NCBI GenBank assembly: GCA_036365515.1
Contig: CM070876.1
Location: 38,339,195-38,403,194, forward strand
Direction: 5' to 3'
Source: Torymus aiolomorphi
Lineage: Eukaryota > Arthropoda > Insecta > Hymenoptera > Torymidae
Length of the DNA: 64,000 nucleotides
Each line of letters begins with the position of its first letter. Positions within the stretch are counted from its first letter, which is position 1. This document shows, one piece after another, positions 59,624-64,000 of this stretch. A program made the position numbers and the translations under genes. Below the pieces are notes generated by a model. It was not told the DNA's origin. It ran no database searches and saw nothing but the letters and a program-made list of their open reading frames with translations.

Positions 59624-62600
59624 GACTAACCTATGTCCCGCGTCCGATACACGCGCGCGCGCAGGCTGGTATCCGTGACAAGATACTAGGCTCGCGCTCC
59701 ACGAGCGGACCACACAAAGACGCGAGCGCGCGATCTCGAAAGAGAACGAGAGAGGGAGAGAGAGAGAGAGAGGTGTGCACGAGTCGAGCGTGCGTGCGGG
59801 GTTGTGGCCGAAAGTGCGCGCGTCGCGACCACCGTCGCGGTGACGTGGCCCCAGCGTCATTAACGTTTCATTATTATCCGCTCGAACGGACCCGAAAATT
59901 TTGACGAACCGATCTTTCGCCGATCTCTGGTGGGCCGCCCGCGCGCGACTTTGACGGAGTCTTCCCCTCTTTCTCTCCTTTGCATGCGAGCATATGCGTT
60001 CGGAGATCCCTGCGATAATCTTCCTACCTCGCGCCCCTGAGCTTCTCCCTCCGTTCATGCTTCTCATTTTTCCTTGCTTCTACGTTCAGCCTTCTGCACT
60101 TCGTCAATCACTTTGCCTAAATTCTCTTAATGATCGCATTCGTATCTACTCAATGGTCGCACTGAACAAAGAAACGCTGAACATTGCTATAGTAGTTCTC
60201 TTAAAAAATATTTCTATAATTTTCGATGCTAACAAAATTTTCCTGGCAACATGTTAGAAATATGTTTTACCATATTTGATGTCAAAATACACTACATACT
60301 CTCTAAAAATGAATTAGTGAAAATAAGTGAAGAATTCTACCAATACTCAAGTGCATATTTACTTTTATCTCCTAAAAAAAGCTTATTGGCTGTGGGTTAG
60401 TGATTATTATTGGTCATGGGTTGTTGATCAGATGTTATTAGGGGCCCTGGGAGCTATGGATTTATGTATATATAGGTTTTGACATTTTGGATGTGAAACC
60501 GCGTGTAGAGCTGACCAGTATTTCTGAGTATCGCGTTGTGGTTGGTTGTGTTCATGTGAAAGAAGCTTCATGTTGTATATACTATTAATAATTTTAGAAG
60601 ATTTTAGTATGAATACGGCTTAGTTTTTGTAATTTTTCTTTAATAGAAAGTATTTAGTGGGATCGTTATTTATGAGTACTTGGGGAACCTTTAAAAAGTA
60701 TCACCGAGAAACTTTTTTCTACAATGACTCCAAAAGTGATGATGTTTCATAAAAGTAAGTGATCATTTAATTTGACCAAACACCGATTATTTCCTTTATT
60801 TTTAAAAGAAAACGATTCAACTAGAAACATTTTTTTAATTGGTAGATTTCCCATTGTTCATGGCCACAAATTCGTTTCAGAATATATGTTTATTGATATT
60901 TTTTATTTAAGAAGGGAAAATATATTAAATATCTATGACCAGTTCATTTTTACCAAGATTAAAAGAAGAAGTTTTATTTTTCAAGGAGGTTATCTGAAAA
61001 TTCGTTTTTATCATTTCACGAGTTGTTAGGGACAACCGTTTATAAGTTTTAAAAGTATTTAAAGTTCTACGATCGTTCAAGATTTTTTTCAATTTTTTTT
61101 ACATTTGATGCTTGGCTTGATTGATTTTGACGAGCGATAACTTATTTTATCTATTTTATCTATTTTCAACGTGGTTTAAAAAATTTGTCTTACTAATTTT
61201 TAAAGTCTTAATAAAAATATATGAGTAATTCGTGGAACCAGTATAATTACTGTAATAAAACAATAAACTAAGTTTGGAGTATCTAAGTGCCAATGAACTT
61301 GAGGCTGTTTTTCATGACTATTTCAACATCTTTTATCCATAAACAATGTTGGACGAAAAATTTGTCAAACATCAAAATCGCAGTGTATCCAATTACAGAA
61401 AATCTTGCTTTTTTTCAACTCATTATGCACTGCAAAGTGTCATTTGCCATAATTCAAAATGTGATCAGTGATTGATCGATGGTCGATCGAAATCGATTTG
61501 ACGCGGATGGTTTGCACCGATAACCAAAAATATATAAAGGAACAATTTTTCGCTGAACCAGTTTTTTTACCTGTCGCAAGAATTTTATTTGCATAACATT
61601 TTTGCAAAAACCTTTTGTAATGTATATGAATGTGCGAATTAAGGAATACGTTTCAAATAAAATTATAAATACTTTTATTAAACAGATCAATTCTGTTTTC
61701 TTACATAATTCCAATCGTTTTGTTCAATCTTGAATAATTTCTTCAATTTATATTGTAAATGATTTATGAGCCTAATCGACTACACCTATATATAATTCAG
61801 CGTGTACCAGCATGATATCCAAAAAGTACAGCATCCGTCAGTTTCGACAAAGCTCTTATTCTAAACCTTGAACTATGTCGTCCCGAAGCGTGCACGACGC
61901 TTGGAAATAATAATAAAGCCTCTCCTCCCCTGAGTTCCGAAAAAAATCGCGCATCGGCTTAATAGATATAAATTACAATATCTATACGGTAATCAGTAAA
62001 GCCCTCGGAAGACGACGGCCGAGAAGAGCGGAGAGGAGACAATGTGTAATGTATTCATCGAGCGGTGCATAATGCCCGGCTCTCGGCATACTAATAAGCG
62101 CATAAATCGCGCGACTCTCTCTCTCTTGCACGCGCGCACGTGGATAATAAACCGCGCTCGCGCGCTGGCTAGGCGTTATCTCGGCTTGGGAATCCCTTCG
62201 ATTTGAACTTCCTCGTTCGGACGCGCGCGCCAGATAATTGCCGGCTGCGCGCTCGTATAACGGGGCCCGAGCTAGGAGTGGCGCGCGAGCGCTGGGTCTC
62301 CCCGCGTTTCCTCGTCCACGGCAAGCGGGCCCCTCTCACTTTTATCGCTGCGCGCCGGCGATTAACGAGGCGCGCGTGCAGCGCTCGCGCGCATAATGTA
62401 ATCGCGTAAAACGCCCCCGCGCGCGAGAGAGAGAGAGAGAGCGAGAGCCGTATGGTGGTCGCGCGGGATGAGGCACGGGGACGGCGCAGCTCTAATGAAT
62501 CGTAATGTCGAGCGCGGGAGCTTTTAATACCGACGCGCGCGCTTCATTAGGTCGGAGTGTATTATACGTACATGTTGGCGGGCGCGCTTTCCGCTCGGAA

Positions 62601-62840
62601 AGTGAAAACTTATAAGCATGTGGCCTGCTTTCGACAGATTGAATTTTAATCGGAGCTGGAATATTACCGGTAAATTGGGTAATTGGGCAAACTGTTACAG
62701 TGAGCTTGTAAGCTATAAATGTGGCTTATTAGTTAGCGTAATACACCGGAAGAGGTTTCCGAATTTAAAAGGAACGTTTTTCAAATAGTTCATACACCGA
62801 ATTTGACGTAAATTTATATTATTCGAAAAATTGTTTAGTA
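57663..62840. other. CpG-dense and AT-rich blocks, no gene seen
   Basis: CpG-dense at about 57663-58620, 59160-60110 and 61880-62620; AT-rich between. CT/GA microsatellites lie at 59590-59615 and 62425-62441. A G/T-skewed stretch lies at about 60390-60560. The + frame at 60772-61029 is 85 codons without a motif. Confidence 0.4.
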
Positions 62841-63395
62841 TCCCTGGTAGAAATTGAAATCATTTTTAAGTAGTAAATGGCTAGATTGAACCAAGATGGC
62901 AAAAAAATGGACTCCAGTTTTCTATCATAAGTGTAACGATCTTTTTAACCTATTTTTCAAATTTATTGGTTGCAGAAATGATCAAAATGTACGTTCTATT
63001 AATTTGGCATTTTAATACTAGTTAAAATAGCTAGCCGAGAAAGCCATTAAAAATCTAGTAAGAAGCGATTTGGTACGGCGATGAGTGAGAGAGATAGAGT
63101 CACGTTGAAAAATAGCGATTTTGGTTTATATCTTATAAAATAAAGCTGTAAATAGTACAAAGACTACTAAATTTTGTTTATATCCCGGTAAACTATCTCT
63201 TAAGAGTATAAGTTTTACAATATGTGATTAAATTGTTATGAAATTTTTATGTGAAGATTTTGGGATTAGAGCCATTTTATGAAATGGGAGAAGTTGATGG
63301 AAAAAGACGTTACACTTGTGTCTAATAACTAGCCATTTCCAACGGCCAATTTTTGTTTTCCTGCCCATTTTTAATGGACTAATTTCTACTAGGGA
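62841..63395. mobile_element. ~555-bp element with decayed long inverted ends
   Basis: TCCCTGGTAGAAATT at the left pairs with AATTTCTACTAGGGA at the right (one mismatch in 15). Weaker pairing continues inward: AAATGGCTAG and AAGTGTAACGATCTTTTT on the left match the complements of CTAGCCATTT and AAAAAGACGTTACACTT on the right. The middle is AT-rich and non-coding. It shares its end with the element at 17368. Confidence 0.72.
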
Positions 63396-64000
63396 TCTGT
63401 CGATTGAATAAACGAGAGCTCTTTTTCGGGAAGCTATAATCCAAGAGAGAAGCTCACGACAATTGAAGCGACAGAGCGCAATAGAAGGCGGTATACGCAG
63501 CAAAGCGTTAAGTCCGATGGCGACGGTCGGGAGTTTCTCGTGCCGAAAATCGTGATTCCACACCGCGCCGCCTTGATCGTGTGCGGGAGCCCCTCATTTC
63601 CCCTCGCTGAAAAAGAAAATGTCGATTTCAGCACACAGGGGGTATAAGAGGGTGTGTAAGGAGACGTATAAGAAAGAGAGAGGGAGAATGAAGGGATTGA
63701 GAGCGCGTCACATATAGCAGGCGCTCGCTTAAGAGCGTGAGCTTGAGGATTACAGGTTTGCGGAGAGATCGAGATCTGAGCCCCTGGTGCCGATCGAGGA
63801 GCGACGGACGGATCACGGACGGACGTTCGGACGGACGGTTCCCACACGTCGCTTAATTGATCGATTCAAAAATCTTGGTGATCGCCCGGGGATCTGCTCG
63901 AGCATTTACCGATCCGCTCCTCTCACGGGATTCCAGATTCTCCTTTTATTTCTCCTCCTCGCGCTCATGTAGCTTCAACTTTGGCCGGGGATCCATAATC
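63396..64000. other. GC-leaning block to end of window
   Basis: Moderately CpG-rich with GAGAG and a short GACG/GGAC-type repeat near 63803-63838. Overlapping frames on both strands show no motif. Confidence 0.4.

Overview
The window looks like a gene-poor stretch of an arthropod nuclear genome, most plausibly hymenopteran (ant or wasp). The evidence is indirect: no bacterial-style gene packing, many simple repeats, decayed DNA-transposon relics, palindromic MITE-like elements, and roughly twenty alternations between CpG-dense/GA-rich blocks and AT-rich blocks. A transposase relic at 9.15-11.26 kb reads like a family common in ant genomes; that resemblance is from memory, not from a search. 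I found no complete protein-coding gene, no tRNA or rRNA, and no CRISPR array. Most long open frames lie in CpG-dense blocks, are open on both strands at once, and are rich in Arg, Ala, Ser and Glu; I treat them as chance.

Possible host-gene parts are few. A short terminal exon (1326-1401, +) ends in a GYSN-type tandem repeat after a good splice acceptor. A TATA-like site near 1854 is followed by about 360 bases without ATG that end in a strong GTGAGT donor at 2216. A minus-strand frame at 25653-25913 encodes a signal peptide and a segment bounded by basic cleavage sites, and stops in phase at a possible splice donor. A pyrimidine tract and acceptor at 51493-51568 lead into a 480-base segment with an ATG and a possible donor at 52049. 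All need transcript evidence.

Mobile DNA is clearest at 7.9-13.6 kb. A broken transposase-like gene is split by a 367-bp foldback element with matching termini and a candidate ATAA duplication. On its right is a 2.4-kb degenerate array of ~34-bp near-palindromic units, and a small patch of the same units lies on its left. Palindromic or long-TIR elements also occur at 6755, 8861, 17368, 19268, 21411, 38918, 56327, 56811 and 62841. The elements at 17368 and 62841 share the same terminal 13-mer.

Layout: 0-5.9 kb, candidate exon parts and mixed sequence; 5.9-14.9 kb, AT-rich with the transposon complex; 14.9-54.7 kb, alternating CpG-rich and AT-rich blocks with a few palindromic elements; 54.7-64 kb, AT-rich blocks with more elements separated by CpG-rich blocks. 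The window may be a large intron or an intergenic region of a regulatory locus, but the sequence alone cannot decide this.
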